From positions 1 to 49,720 of the forward strand of contig SVCL01000100.1 of NCBI GenBank assembly GCA_015058405.1: 49,720 bases of DNA, given 5' to 3'. The first letter of the stretch is position 1; every line of letters starts with the position of its first letter. Positions 27,101 through 36,908 of this stretch are shown one piece after another. A program made the translations under genes and the position numbers. This stretch comes from Clostridium sp. Its GTDB lineage: Bacteria > Bacillota > Clostridia > Clostridiales > Clostridiaceae. The notes under the pieces were generated by a model that saw only the letters and a list, made by a program, of their open reading frames with translations, searched no databases and was not told the DNA's origin.

Positions 27101-27873
27101 GTTGTACTTGTATCATCTGCTTTATAATCCACACCGGAAGTTAAAGTTTCATTTTTAGTAACATTTTTAATTGAATTTAACTGGTTACCGTTTAGTTCCA
27201 TTCCAACAAATAAATCTTCTGGATGTGCTAAATCAAAAGTACCTTCTGTTGATTTTAATACAGCATCCTTTTCAACTGGTTTAGGTCCAGGTCCAGGTCC
27301 AGGATTACCATTAACTAACACTTCAACCTTATCAACATCATTAAATGAATAGTCATTACTTTGATCATAATTTGACCAATCATCTTTATATACTCTAAAT
27401 TGAACTGTTATTTCTTCACCTGGTTTAAGACTTCCAGAATCACTTGCAAAGCTTATAGCTATACGATCACTTCTATCTCCAGACTCTCCTGTTTGTTCAA
27501 GTTTACCAGTTATAGATTGAGTAAGATTCTTATAATTTCCTCCTACCATACCACCACTATAATCACAAGTGAAATTTTGGTGCTTATCATTATCTGCTGA
27601 GTAATAATAATTTATTGCTACTCCACCTAAATCTATATCGCTATCTGATACATTTTTTAATGTATAAGTAGCTGCAATATTTCCTGATTGAGCTTGTGTG
27701 TTTGGCATAGACATTTTCAAATCTAAACCATTAGTAGCTGCTCCTCTAACACTACTAGCTACTGAACTTACGCTTGGCTTTTCAGCAGCTTTAACTTGAT
27801 AACCACCTTGGACTGTTAACGATGCTGTAACAACCGCAGCAGTAATAATTGAACATATTTTTTTCCTCTTCAT
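24175..27873 (-). CDS. cipA: Cellulosomal scaffoldin, CBM3-X2-4 cohesins-X2-X2-cohesin
   Basis: The scaffoldin has no enzymatic activity; it binds cellulose and collects dockerin-bearing enzymes. The order in 1232 residues is: signal peptide (about 1-30), CBM3a (about 48-188), a GPGPGP linker, X2 (about 203-291), cohesins 1-4 (about 297-900), two X2 modules (about 903-1085) and cohesin 5 (about 1088-1232). Cohesins 1-4 are near-identical around DLNPSAEDNFIA and YVSSQIDDSETIF. Cohesin 5 is clearly different. There is no SLH module, sortase motif or C-terminal dockerin, so anchoring would have to come from the X2 modules or another protein. Five cohesins is an intermediate number for a clostridial primary scaffoldin. 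The ribosome binding site is AGGAGGGG. Confidence 0.96.
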   Translation of the reverse strand: MKRKKICSIITAAVVTASLTVQGGYQVKAAEKPSVSSVASSVRGAATNGLDLKMSMPNTQAQSGNIAATYTLKNVSDSDIDLGGVAINYYYSADNDKHQNFTCDYSGGMVGGNYKNLTQSITGKLEQTGESGDRSDRIAISFASDSGSLKPGEEITVQFRVYKDDWSNYDQSNDYSFNDVDKVEVLVNGNPGPGPGPKPVEKDAVLKSTEGTFDLAHPEDLFVGMELNGNQLNSIKNVTKNETLTSGVDYKADDTSTTLLKKYLSKLAVGTYTLTFDFGRNRVNYTVKVIDSGAVVKDAVGVKIGDASGKQDETVTVPVELTNVPEKGIYGYSFTIKYDNKKFDGVEVTPTDLNPSAEDNFIATVDEEAGTIKISYVSSQIDDSETIFKNGKIADISFHIKKSAPVGIYDVDAEVQAGSAAYVNDDYTTGAYVIKYDNGSIEVVDKDIKDLNVSVGKAEGKPGETVTVPVEISSVDPEGVYGYSFTIKYDSKKFDGVKVVPTDLNPSAEDNFIATVDEEAGTIKISYVSSQIDDSETIFKDGKIADISFHIKDTTEEGTYDLDLVDEAGNAAYVNDDYSTGAYKVVSTDGSIEVGKIPPRPVKDLEVAVGEVQAATGEKVTVPVEISSVDEEGVYGYSFTIKYDNTKFDGVEVRPTDLNPSAEDNFIATVDEEAGTIKISYVSSQIDDSETIFKNGKIADIDFHVKDATPAGTYKLDLVDEAGNAAYVNADYSTGAYKVVSTDGAIKVTPNSDLVNFTIGNETVAKDGKVNVPVSLDKKSKKGVYGYSFTVKYDNTKFDGVEVTPTDLNPSAEDNFIATIDEEAGIIKISYVSSTIDDSETIFENGKIADITLHAKKDAEAGKSKLDILGETANAAYVNDDYSTGAFNVMDTDGFVTIVDGEQPEQDSTLKTSKVTYNPEEAKDIEVGVNFNGNKLVSINDGTKDLVEGKDYTVTSTGVVLSKSYLDTLAQGKTAELTFKFSAGKDATLSVKVLEKKVEVKDSTINPTSVEFTKGEAEDTTIDLTLNGNKLVAIKDAAGKAVKFTDKGDSVVISKDYLNTLEAGTTELTFEFSAGKSATLTVKVNEAKPQTEGQVISVDSIKAKAGDTITVPVKITGTPAEGIGCFSIELGFDTKYLEFVSATAGDIVTNAKSNFSADYFKEDSIVSSFFTYNKKKADQIVKDGTYMNVTFKVKSGVKGTTKLTVDPSAVISAKPSREDIPFTVSVGNIVIE
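25379..26827 (-). repeat. Four near-identical cohesin-coding repeats
   Basis: A DNA segment of about 83 bases beginning ACATATGATATC on the plus strand recurs at about 26744, 26291, 25829 and 25379, a period of 450-462 bases. The two middle copies are almost base-identical, including third codon positions, while flanking parts of the cohesins differ more. The fourth cohesin copy (25379) shows several substitutions. Confidence 0.9.
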
Positions 27874-28032
27874 TTTTTTATTTCCCCTCCTAAACTTATA
27901 TAGAAATTTTATCCATAAATTTAATGAATAAAAATTCTTACTTTGTTATTTCCCCCTCGTTGTATTACCACACATGACTATTATTTCATTTTTCTTCATA
28001 TTTTTCTACTTTTTTTCCCATTAACCTTATTT

Positions 28033-28078
28033 TATATCATAAAAGAGGAATTTTAGCAAAATCCTCTTTCATGATATA
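28033..28078 (-). other. Long stem-loop between the GH74 and scaffoldin genes
   Basis: TATATCATAAAAGAGGAATTTT pairs with the following half over about 21 positions, interrupted by one mismatch, around a short loop. On the minus strand it is followed by AAAATAAGG, with no U-tract. It lies about 80 bases past the GH74 stop and 160 before the scaffoldin start. Confidence 0.75.
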
Positions 28079-28155
28079 ATTTGGTAATTTTACGAGTTGG
28101 CTAAATTTATATTAATAATCTTAATGTCAATAAATTTTCCACATTAAGTTTATTA

Positions 28156-30783
28156 CTAAATCATCATTCTTAATGCTAGTAGATCCTTAACTGTTATATT
28201 TCCATCCTCATCTAAGTCTGCATTTTTTACTGTAATATCTGTTCCTTTATATTTATGTGATAGATATAACTTTAATTTTACATAATCTAATGTATCAATT
28301 TTTCCATTACCATCTATATCTCCAAGTATAACCTTTGTATCTGGTTTTGGGTCTGGCTTTGGATCTGGATCCTTTGGAATTACTGTTCCATCCATATCAC
28401 CATAAGCAACACCTAAACCATTAGTAGCTAGATATACTCTACCGTATACTTTATAGTCACCAGAAATATCAGCGCTAGCACATCCATATTGATGTTCTGA
28501 ATCATTAATTCTTACCCAAGTTTCACCTGCATCATCTGATCTAAAGATTCCACGAACACCATTAATTTTTGCATTAGTATAAAGTGCAAAATAATCTTTA
28601 CCTTCTGCTGCTTTACCAAATCCAATACTATCTGCTTCTTCTACATTTTCAAGTTTAGTAAATGTTTCTCCTGAATCTGTTGAATGCCAAATTCCATAAG
28701 TTTCTCCCCATTTAGTTCCTGAAGCAATCCAAATGTCTCCTTCATGTCCTGGAACAGCTTTGCATGAACGAGTACCATCCTTTGGTAATCCTTCTGCTGC
28801 TGTCTTAGTAAATGTTTTAGCTCCATCTGTACTTACATAGAATTCACCATCAGAGAATCCATAGAATTTATCTGAATTTACACGGTCAGAAATAACTTTA
28901 GCTCCATCTGGTAATCCCTTAACCTTAGTCCATGAACTACCATTATTAGTTGAATAATGTGGAGTTCTAGTTCCTGTTCCACTTGGTGCCCAAAGAACTA
29001 CTTTGCTATTTGGCGATACTGCAACTGTTCCACCTGCATCTCCCTTAATACCTTCTATATCTGTACCTTGGAACCAGTTTTTACCTTCATTGTACGAGAA
29101 TGCTATACTCTTCTTTCTTGATTTATCATCATCAAGTACATTTCCAACTCTCACCAAGAAATTTTGTTCATTTTCTGAATAATCAATGTCGGAAGTACTA
29201 AAGTTAGGTACTGTAAACATTTGATCTGGTACCTTTGTTAAATCCTCGTGACGGAATCCACAAACATCACCCATACCTGTAATCAATGGTGTTTTTGATT
29301 TAGAAAGGCTTAATACCTTAGATACAGATTCTTCTTCTATACCTTGTGCCATTACGCTAATATTTACCTTACTTCCATCTTTCCAATCACTTAAATTATT
29401 TGTTCCATATATAGTAGCACCTGTACCATACATCATTCTATCTGAGTTAAATGGATCTATAGATGCTCCACCAGTCATCCATCCAAGCTTAAATTCAGGT
29501 TCTGGGAATGTTGGATTACCACCAAAGTTTAACCATGGTGCTTTACTAATATCTTGAGTATATCTTAATACCCTATTTGGATATCCATCCCAATTCCAAA
29601 TTGGTGTCCAATGTTCTCCTGAATCAGTTGATCTAAACATTTGAGTATCTGGCCACCATGAATTTAATGCCATAACTACTAAAGTTCCAGGATGCTTAGC
29701 ATCTAATGCAAGAGCACCATATCCAAAGTAATTATCTGAAGTATTACTTGATGGAACAGGACTTACATTCTTCCATTCTTTAGTCTTTGTATTATATCTC
29801 CAAACATCTCCCTTACTTCCATCGTATGGTCCACAACCATTACTATAAGTAATAAATAAATTACCATTAGCATCTATATTTCCGTGATGTGGTAAGAAAG
29901 CTTGTGGATTTTTATTATCATTGTTATCTATCCATGATGATTGATTATCTAAAGTAGGTTGTCCTTCTAATGGTTCCCAAGTCTTTCCTCCATCATGAGT
30001 TACATATATACTTTGCTTTGTATCAGCTACACCAACATAAATAGTTTGGCAAGGTAACTTCTTACCATCTTCTGTTGTTCCTTCTGGAGCACTTGTTGGA
30101 TCAAATTCTGCCCAAACAACACCAGTTTGATCTTTAAAGTTAGGATCTATATAATTACCTTCTGCAGTAAATCCTTCTACCTTGTTCCAAGTAACACCAT
30201 AATCTTCACTTCTCCATAATCCATCTTTATGACTACCTAAATACAATACATTATTAGCAACTGGATCAATGACTAAACGTTCACCCATAGAACGTCCTGG
30301 CATATTTCCACCTACCTTAAATGGTAAATCAGTTTTTTCCCAATGATCACCTTTATCAGTTGAACGTAATATGCAACCATTATCACTAGTCCAATCATTT
30401 GTATATGTTCCTGATAAAACATATACTCTATTTGTTTCTATTGGATCCGCTGCTAAACTTTCGCATCCAAGTTGATTCCAGTCATCATATGCAACCCAAT
30501 CTGATAAACCAATCCATGTACTTGTTTCAGGATCCCATCTATATGCACCACCCATATCAGTACGTGTATATATTAAGTCCTTTTCTCCTTTGTTAAATAT
30601 TATTGCTGGTATAAATCCGCCACCAGCACCAGTATTAACTTTATTCCAAGTGTAATTACTCTTATAAGTGTCCTTTGCGGAATCAGGACCTGTACTAGCC
30701 TCTACATTAATAGTCCCCGTAGTTGGTAAAACTAAAGCTCCCATTAATAATGCAGAAACAGTTTTGTTTAATTTGTTTTTCAT
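28156..30783 (-). CDS. Cellulosomal GH74 xyloglucanase with dockerin
   Basis: This 875-residue secreted protein has a signal peptide (1-29), a GH74 double seven-bladed propeller (about 40-800) and a C-terminal dockerin (about 815-875). The GH74 catalytic aspartates are D76 in RTDMGGAYRWD and D506 in TGMGDVCGF. Repeated Asp-box-like motifs (STDKGDHW, SEDYGVTWN, STDSGEHW, STDSGETF, SDDAGETW) show the propeller blades and explain why such proteins are sometimes called sialidase-like. GH74 cleaves the xyloglucan backbone. It is the first gene of the cluster, ahead of the scaffoldin, and has GGGGG seven bases before its ATG. Confidence 0.94.
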   Translation of the reverse strand: MKNKLNKTVSALLMGALVLPTTGTINVEASTGPDSAKDTYKSNYTWNKVNTGAGGGFIPAIIFNKGEKDLIYTRTDMGGAYRWDPETSTWIGLSDWVAYDDWNQLGCESLAADPIETNRVYVLSGTYTNDWTSDNGCILRSTDKGDHWEKTDLPFKVGGNMPGRSMGERLVIDPVANNVLYLGSHKDGLWRSEDYGVTWNKVEGFTAEGNYIDPNFKDQTGVVWAEFDPTSAPEGTTEDGKKLPCQTIYVGVADTKQSIYVTHDGGKTWEPLEGQPTLDNQSSWIDNNDNKNPQAFLPHHGNIDANGNLFITYSNGCGPYDGSKGDVWRYNTKTKEWKNVSPVPSSNTSDNYFGYGALALDAKHPGTLVVMALNSWWPDTQMFRSTDSGEHWTPIWNWDGYPNRVLRYTQDISKAPWLNFGGNPTFPEPEFKLGWMTGGASIDPFNSDRMMYGTGATIYGTNNLSDWKDGSKVNISVMAQGIEEESVSKVLSLSKSKTPLITGMGDVCGFRHEDLTKVPDQMFTVPNFSTSDIDYSENEQNFLVRVGNVLDDDKSRKKSIAFSYNEGKNWFQGTDIEGIKGDAGGTVAVSPNSKVVLWAPSGTGTRTPHYSTNNGSSWTKVKGLPDGAKVISDRVNSDKFYGFSDGEFYVSTDGAKTFTKTAAEGLPKDGTRSCKAVPGHEGDIWIASGTKWGETYGIWHSTDSGETFTKLENVEEADSIGFGKAAEGKDYFALYTNAKINGVRGIFRSDDAGETWVRINDSEHQYGCASADISGDYKVYGRVYLATNGLGVAYGDMDGTVIPKDPDPKPDPKPDTKVILGDIDGNGKIDTLDYVKLKLYLSHKYKGTDITVKNADLDEDGNITVKDLLALRMMI

Positions 30784-31012
30784 TTTCTAACCCCCTAAAA
30801 CCATTTCATTACATGCCTATTCTCTCACAACTACCATTTTCTTACCATAATTTTTCATAAAATGATAATTTATTCATCATTAAAAATGATTTTTGCAGTT
30901 TTTTCGCGTTTAAGAACATATTTTTTATTTTTATGAATTTTTCTATATTGTCACAATACTTTTCCTATAATTTTTTCCATGTAATAAACATTTTTTTAGT
31001 TTATCCAAAAGC
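30784..31012 (-). promoter_or_regulatory. Leader and promoter region of the cellulosome cluster
   Basis: This AT-rich stretch holds no gene. It must contain the cluster promoter, but I cannot choose a -35/-10 pair with confidence. Three copies of the half-site AATGAT/ATCATT lie at about 30861-30890, forming overlapping inverted repeats. A weak cre-like string (TTAAACGCGAAA on the minus strand) lies near 30905; its right half is poor. Confidence 0.4.
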
Positions 31013-31092
31013 AAAAAAAATCTTAGAACATTAAGTTTTTAATATGAATAAAAATTTATTAATACCAAAAACTATATATTCTAAGATTTTTT
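31013..31092 (-). terminator. Terminator after aroD
   Basis: AAAAATCTTAGAA (31016-31028) pairs with TTCTAAGATTTTT (31079-31091), with an inner helix AAGTTTTT/AAAAACT. The run of T follows on the minus strand. It isolates aroD from the cellulosome cluster. Confidence 0.75.
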
Positions 31093-31108
31093 ATAATACT
31101 TATTTAAT

Positions 31109-31876
31109 CTATTTATAACTATGTATAACTTCTAACATTTCATGTAACTTTTTAACTGGTATTTGACCTGGAGCTGATACTTTCTTTACACTACCAAAAG
31201 TTAATACTGATCCAAAAATTTCTCCAGAAATTCTACTTATAAGTCCTGTCCCCCCCATAGACATGGTTATAATTGGATGACCTTTATAACGATTTTTAAC
31301 TTCATCTGTAGCAGACAATAACGTTAATACATCCTTTTCACTTTTAGGCATTACAGCTATCTTTGCAATATCAGCACCAAGTAAAATCATATTTTCTAAT
31401 CTTTTAACTATCTCTTCTTTTTGTGGAGTTTTATCAAAATCATGATTAGACATTATAACTTTTATATTATTATCTTTAGCTTCTTTTAATATTTTTTCAC
31501 TACTTTCTTTTCCTATACTTAGTTCTACATCTATTAAATCTATAAGTTTACCTCTTATCATTTCATTATTTAACTTTATATAATCCTCATTTGATATTTC
31601 TCTTTCTCCACCTTCCTTCTTAGTTCTAAAAGTAAATAATATAGGCTTATCTTTTAATATTAAAACCATTTCTTTTAATATATTTTTTACTTTTTCTATA
31701 TTATAAACATCTCTATAGTAATCTACTCTCCATTCAACTAAATCAACTTCATTAACTTTGCTTATCTCTTTTGCCTCTTCTAATAATTTTTCTTCTGTAT
31801 CACTTACTAATGGAGCACATATTTTAGGCATTCCTTCCCCTAACTTTATGCCTTTAATTTCTATTACCTTATTCAT
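31109..31876 (-). CDS. aroD: Type I 3-dehydroquinate dehydratase
   Basis: AroD converts 3-dehydroquinate to 3-dehydroshikimate in the shikimate pathway through a Schiff base. The 255-residue protein shows VEWRVDYY, SNHDFDKTP with the catalytic H145, and ADIAKIAVMP with the Schiff-base K172, plus SAPGQIP near the end, which closes the active site. A longer frame begins with TTG at 31894, but GGAGGG lies just before the ATG at 31876, which I use. It stands alone, with no other shikimate genes beside it. Confidence 0.95.
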   Translation of the reverse strand: MNKVIEIKGIKLGEGMPKICAPLVSDTEEKLLEEAKEISKVNEVDLVEWRVDYYRDVYNIEKVKNILKEMVLILKDKPILFTFRTKKEGGEREISNEDYIKLNNEMIRGKLIDLIDVELSIGKESSEKILKEAKDNNIKVIMSNHDFDKTPQKEEIVKRLENMILLGADIAKIAVMPKSEKDVLTLLSATDEVKNRYKGHPIITMSMGGTGLISRISGEIFGSVLTFGSVKKVSAPGQIPVKKLHEMLEVIHSYK

Positions 31877-32076
31877 AAATTTTCCCTCCAACAATTTTTC
31901 ATATTAAATATTATACATAATTTCCATATTAAAGTGATAATATATTAAGAATTTTTTTAACTTTTATTAATAATTCTTTTTTTATTTTTTAACAACTTAT
32001 TCATATATATTAATATGTTTATATATTTTTAAAAACATAAAAATATGAAAATATATTAATATTTAAACAAAAAATA

Positions 32077-32110
32077 ATGTAGTAATATTTACAAACAAAT
32101 ATTACTACAT
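32077..32110 (-). terminator. Terminator after the 44-aa gene
   Basis: ATGTAGTAATATTT and AAATATTACTACAT form a perfect 14-bp stem with a 6-base loop. On the minus strand the stem is followed by TATTTTTTG. Confidence 0.85.
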
Positions 32111-32124
32111 AAAACAACCTTTAT

Positions 32125-32259
32125 TTAAATTTTAAAATCTGTTGGATCATAAACCTTAGCCTTTGGTTCTCCAAAAACTGCTTTTACGCTTTCTGCTTGT
32201 GGATTATGATTTACATTTTTCTTTTTACGCTTATTATTTGCTTTCATTTTATTAGACAT
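32125..32259 (-). CDS. Small basic protein of 44 residues
   Basis: This short frame runs from an ATG with GAGGTGAT upstream to a TAA, and its own terminator follows. The N-terminal half is very basic (NNKRKKKNVNHN) and the C-terminal half is FGEPKAKVYDPTDFKI, an ordered-looking tail. I think it belongs to a small conserved clostridial family of unknown function, possibly the one annotated CPC_1213, but I cannot confirm this. The strong translation and termination signals support a real gene. It sits between aroD and the large activase gene, all on the minus strand. Confidence 0.75.
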   Translation of the reverse strand: MSNKMKANNKRKKKNVNHNPQAESVKAVFGEPKAKVYDPTDFKI

Positions 32260-32375
32260 AACTATCACCTCAAAGTTAGGTTATGTTTAATAAATTAACT
32301 TTATACAAGCCAACTCATTACTTAAATGGTTTATTTTTTTACAAAGCCTAAAAATTCATAATAAGATTAAATAAC

Positions 32376-32414
32376 AAAAAGTACACTAAACATTAATGCT
32401 TAATACACTTTTTT
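32376..32414 (-). terminator. Terminator of the large activase gene
   Basis: AAAAAGTACACTAAACATT pairs with the sequence through TAATACACTTTTTT with few mismatches, giving a T run on the minus strand directly after the stop codon. Confidence 0.7.
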
Positions 32415-32418
32415 ATCA

Positions 32419-35400
32419 CTACTTCTTAATAGTCATTGTTTCTCTAGTATTAACTGCTTTGTTACCTGGCAACTCAAAAGTTTGTTCTTCAACTTTCTTA
32501 AATGCAACTGATAACATTAACTTAATTCTATTTAATTGATTAACTTGTGAAGCTCCTGGATCATAATCTACTGCAACTATATTAGCTTTAGGATACTTTT
32601 CTTTTAAAGCTTTTATCATTCCTTTTCCTGTTACATGGTTTGGTAAACAAGCAAAAGGCTGCATACAAATTATATTATCTGCTCCACTTTCTATAAGTTC
32701 AATCATTTCAGCTGTTAAGAACCAACCTTCACCAGTTTGATTACCAAGAGATAATATTGGCTTTGCTAAATCTCCAAGTTCTTTTATATGCTTTGGAGCA
32801 TGGAATCTCTTAGAATTATCTAAAACCTTCTTCAAGGTTTTTCTATACCCTTCCATATATTTTATAGCATACATATATATATCTCTATTTACTCTGCCTG
32901 CACCTAAATGAGTATATTTAAATTCTTCATCATAAGCTGAATAGAAGAAGAAGTCCATTAAATCTGGCATTACAGCTTCTGCACCTTCTGATTCTATTAT
33001 CTTAACTACATCATTATTTGCTGTTGGATGGAACTTAACAAGAATTTCACCAACTAACCCTACCTTAGGCTTAACTATATCTAAACATTCTAAGTTATCA
33101 AACTCTTCAACTATCTTAGCAATGTTTTTATTAAATTCTCTTTTACTTCCATTAATAAGATTTTCTTTAGCTATCTTACTCCATTTAGCGTGTAACTTAT
33201 CAGCTGAACCTTTTACTTTTTCATATGGTCTTACTCTATATAATACTCTCATAAATAAGTCACCATAAACTAATGACATAAGAGCTCTCTTTGCTAGCTT
33301 TAAAGTTATTTTAAATCCTGGTTGTTTTTCAAGACCAACTGTATTAAAGGATAGTACAGGCACACCTTTAATTCCTGCTTCTTTTAATGCCTTCTTTAAA
33401 AATCCTATATAATTTGTAGCTCTACATCCACCACCAGTTTGACTAATCATTACTGCAGTACTATTTAAATCATATTTTCCTGATTTTAAAGCATGAATAA
33501 TTTGTCCTATTACTATAATAGATGGATAACATGCATCATTGTTAACATACTTTAATCCTTCTTCTACCGCTTCACTATCTATTGAAGGAAGTACTTCAAG
33601 ATTATATCCACAAGCTCTTGCTGCTACTTCTACTAATTCAAAATGAATTGGAGACATTTGTGGAACTATTATAGTATGAGTTTTACGCATTTCTTTTGTA
33701 AATACTGGATTCTCATATACTATTTTTTCTTCCTTAGGCTTATAATTATTTCTTTCTCTTTCCTCCATAGCTGCTTTTAAAGATCTAATTCTTATTTTAG
33801 CTGCCCCTAGATTGTTACCTTCATCTATTTTTAAACAAGTATATATCTTTCCTTCTTCTGCTAATATTTCTGCAACTTGATCTGTAGTTACTGCATCAAG
33901 ACCGCATCCAAAAGAGTTTAATTGTATAAGTTCTAAAGATGGTTCTTTTGCTACAAAAGCTGCTGCTCTATATAGTCTTGAATGATACATCCATTGATCT
34001 ACTACTCTTAAAGGACTATTTAAAACTCCAAGATGAGCTACAGAATCTTCGGTTAAAACAGCCATATCAAAAGAAGTAATTATATCTGGAATACCATGAT
34101 TTATTTCAGGATCTATATGATATGGTCTACCAGCTAGTACTATACCTTTCTTTCCAGTCTTCTTTAAATATTCTAGTACCTCTTTACCTTTATTTCTTAA
34201 ATCATTATCAAAGTTTTCTCTTTCTTTGAAAGCTTCATTTACTGCTTTTTTTGCTTCTTCCTTTGTAACATTAAAGTCTTCAAATTCTTCTACTATCCTC
34301 TTAACTAAAGCTCCTTTATTTGCTAATGATAAGAATGGTTGAATAAATTTAACTCCTTCTTCTTTTAAAACATCCATATTATTTCTTATTACTTCTGGAT
34401 ATGAAGTTACCATAGGACAATTATAATGATTGTTTGCATCAGCAAATTCTATTCTTTCATATGGAACACATGGATAAAATATATTCTTTATTCCTCTATT
34501 CACTAAAGACATTATATGTCCATGAGATATTTTTGCTGGATAACAAGCTGATTCTGAAGGTATTGTTTCTATTCCTAATTCATATACCTTCTTACTTGAA
34601 ATAGGTGATAATTCTACTCTAAATCCTAAGTTTGTTAGTAAAGTAAACCAGAATGGATAATTTTCATACATATTTAATACTCTTGGTATTCCAATTGTTC
34701 CTCTTCTCGCTTCTTCTTTCTTTAAAGGTTTATATGAGAAAGTTCTTTTTAACTTATACTTAAACATATTAGGTACTTCTTCCTTAATAGTTTCAATACC
34801 TAAACCTCTTTCACATCTATTTCCTGATATAAATTCTTCATCTGTAGAGAACTTATTTATAGTTAATAAACAATTGTTTCCGCACTTTCCACATCTTCTA
34901 AAATCAGAATGCAGTTCAAAACCATCTATTTTTTCTCTACTTAATAGTGTTGTTTTTCTATCTTCCTTATATCTTTCTTTAGCTATTAAGGCAGAACCAA
35001 AAGCTCCCATAATACCTGCTATATCTGGTCTTACTACTTCTCTATTAGATATTAGCTCAAAACTTCTAAGTACTGCATCATTATAGAAAGTACCACCTTG
35101 AACTATTATCTTTTCGCCCATTTCTTTCTCATCTCTTATTTTTATAACTTTAAATAAAGCATTTTTTATAACTGAATAAGAAAGACCTGCTGAAATATCA
35201 GAAACTTCTGCTCCTTCTTTTTGAGCCTGCTTTACCTTTGAGTTCATAAATACAGTACATCTAGATCCTAAATCTACTGGAGCTTTAGACTTAACTGCTT
35301 CCTTTGCAAAATCCTCCACTTTCATATTTAGCGATTTTGCAAAACTTTCAATAAATGATCCACATCCTGCTGAACATGCTTCATTTAAAAGAATAGAATC

Positions 35401-36705
35401 TATTACACCATTTTTTATTTTTAAACATTTCATATCTTGTCCACCAATATCAAGTATGAAATCTACTCCTGGTAGGAAATATTCTGATGCCTTATAGTGA
35501 GCTATAGTTTCTATTTCTCCAATATCTACATGTAATGCTGCTTTAATTAAAGCTTCTCCATATCCGGTAACAGTTGAATTTACTATTTCAACTCCTTCTG
35601 GAAGTTTTGCATATAGTTCCTTTAATATTGATATTATCTTAGTTAATGGACTTCCTCCATTACTTCCATAATAGCTATATATTATTTCACTTTCTTCATT
35701 AATTAATACTACCTTTGTAGTAGTTGAACCAGCATCAATTCCTAAAAATGCTTTTCCTTTATAATTTTCAAAGTTTCCTCTTTTAGCTTTTGCTTTTTTA
35801 TGTCTTTCATCGAATCTCTTATATTCTTCTTCATCTTTAAATAAAGGTCTAAGTCTTTCTACATCATCATCATTAATATCTTGTATCTTAACTACCTTAT
35901 CAGCAATATCCCTTAATTCTACTTCTGAGCTTTTTCTTGATAATAATGCCGCACCATAAGCTACAAATAATTGAGAATTCTCAGGGAATATTATTTGTTC
36001 TTCTGTTAAATTTAAAGTTTCTATAAATCTATTTCTTAGTTCTGATAAAAAGAATAAAGGACCACCTAAAAATGCTACGTTTCCTCTTATAGGTTTTCCA
36101 CAGGCAAGTCCACTTATAGTTTGATTTACTACAGCTTGTAATATTGAAGCTGCAATATCTTCTGTTTTTGCTCCTTCATTAATTAAAGGTTGTACATCAG
36201 TTTTAGCAAATACCCCACATCTTGATGCTATAGGATATATAACCTTATGCGATTTTGCAAGTTCATTTAACCCTTTTGCATCGGTATTTAACAATGTAGC
36301 CATTTGATCAATAAATGCACCAGTTCCACCAGCACAAGTACCATTCATTCTTTGTTCTATTCCGCCCTTAAAATAAGTAATCTTTGCGTCTTCTCCACCT
36401 AGCTCAATAGCTACATCTGTTTTTGGGATTCTAGTTTCTACTGTCTTAGTACATGCAATTACTTCTTGTACAAAATTTATATTTAGCCACTTTGATACAG
36501 ATAATCCCCCTGATCCTGTAACACTAATTGTAACCTTGGCATCACCAACATTAGCATAGACCTCTTTTATTAGTTCTATAATAGTATTTCTAATATCTGA
36601 AAAATGTCGTCTATACTGGCTATAAATTATATTTTCATCTTGGTCTAAAACTACTACTTTTACAGTTGTAGAACCAACATCTAATCCCATATTATATATT
36701 TTCAT
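32419..36705 (-). CDS. Double-ATPase acyl-CoA dehydratase activase-related protein (BadF/BcrA + DUF2229)
   Basis: This 1428-residue protein carries two ASKHA-type ATPase domains, opening at [16 protein letters not shown] (about residue 6) and [16 protein letters not shown] (about 320). It then has a long C-terminal region of the DUF2229/2-hydroxyglutaryl-CoA dehydratase-related type. Cysteine motifs [13 protein letters not shown] and [16 protein letters not shown] are those that hold the bridging iron-sulfur cluster in 2-hydroxyacyl-CoA dehydratase activators. The fused giant form is common in clostridia but its substrate is not known. ATP-driven low-potential electron transfer is inferred from the family. 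I start at the ATG at 36705, with GTAGGTG upstream, rather than the GTG at 36711. Confidence 0.85.
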   Translation of the reverse strand: MKIYNMGLDVGSTTVKVVVLDQDENIIYSQYRRHFSDIRNTIIELIKEVYANVGDAKVTISVTGSGGLSVSKWLNINFVQEVIACTKTVETRIPKTDVAIELGGEDAKITYFKGGIEQRMNGTCAGGTGAFIDQMATLLNTDAKGLNELAKSHKVIYPIASRCGVFAKTDVQPLINEGAKTEDIAASILQAVVNQTISGLACGKPIRGNVAFLGGPLFFLSELRNRFIETLNLTEEQIIFPENSQLFVAYGAALLSRKSSEVELRDIADKVVKIQDINDDDVERLRPLFKDEEEYKRFDERHKKAKAKRGNFENYKGKAFLGIDAGSTTTKVVLINEESEIIYSYYGSNGGSPLTKIISILKELYAKLPEGVEIVNSTVTGYGEALIKAALHVDIGEIETIAHYKASEYFLPGVDFILDIGGQDMKCLKIKNGVIDSILLNEACSAGCGSFIESFAKSLNMKVEDFAKEAVKSKAPVDLGSRCTVFMNSKVKQAQKEGAEVSDISAGLSYSVIKNALFKVIKIRDEKEMGEKIIVQGGTFYNDAVLRSFELISNREVVRPDIAGIMGAFGSALIAKERYKEDRKTTLLSREKIDGFELHSDFRRCGKCGNNCLLTINKFSTDEEFISGNRCERGLGIETIKEEVPNMFKYKLKRTFSYKPLKKEEARRGTIGIPRVLNMYENYPFWFTLLTNLGFRVELSPISSKKVYELGIETIPSESACYPAKISHGHIMSLVNRGIKNIFYPCVPYERIEFADANNHYNCPMVTSYPEVIRNNMDVLKEEGVKFIQPFLSLANKGALVKRIVEEFEDFNVTKEEAKKAVNEAFKERENFDNDLRNKGKEVLEYLKKTGKKGIVLAGRPYHIDPEINHGIPDIITSFDMAVLTEDSVAHLGVLNSPLRVVDQWMYHSRLYRAAAFVAKEPSLELIQLNSFGCGLDAVTTDQVAEILAEEGKIYTCLKIDEGNNLGAAKIRIRSLKAAMEERERNNYKPKEEKIVYENPVFTKEMRKTHTIIVPQMSPIHFELVEVAARACGYNLEVLPSIDSEAVEEGLKYVNNDACYPSIIVIGQIIHALKSGKYDLNSTAVMISQTGGGCRATNYIGFLKKALKEAGIKGVPVLSFNTVGLEKQPGFKITLKLAKRALMSLVYGDLFMRVLYRVRPYEKVKGSADKLHAKWSKIAKENLINGSKREFNKNIAKIVEEFDNLECLDIVKPKVGLVGEILVKFHPTANNDVVKIIESEGAEAVMPDLMDFFFYSAYDEEFKYTHLGAGRVNRDIYMYAIKYMEGYRKTLKKVLDNSKRFHAPKHIKELGDLAKPILSLGNQTGEGWFLTAEMIELIESGADNIICMQPFACLPNHVTGKGMIKALKEKYPKANIVAVDYDPGASQVNQLNRIKLMLSVAFKKVEEQTFELPGNKAVNTRETMTIKK

Positions 36706-36908
36706 TTTCACACCTACTTATTTAAAATCTAGCCAATTATTATTATACCTTTTATGCCATGTTTTTCAAGGTCAAGTTACACATATAACTTTTCCCACCT
36801 CAGTAAAAACATAGAATATGTAATATATTCCATTTTAAATGTATATAATATAAAAGCTCTGTCTATAATCATTAATGTGTTACAACTTTTTATTTTTGAG
36901 GAGGCAAT

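Noticed and set aside
28156..30783. Sialidase, from the many Asp-box motifs
   Set aside because: The D76 and D506 contexts and the two-propeller length fit GH74; there is no sialidase arginine triad or FRIP motif that I can see.
30895..30915. cre site in the leader of the cellulosome cluster
   Set aside because: Only the left half (TTAAACGC) matches the consensus; the right half does not, so I list it only as weak.
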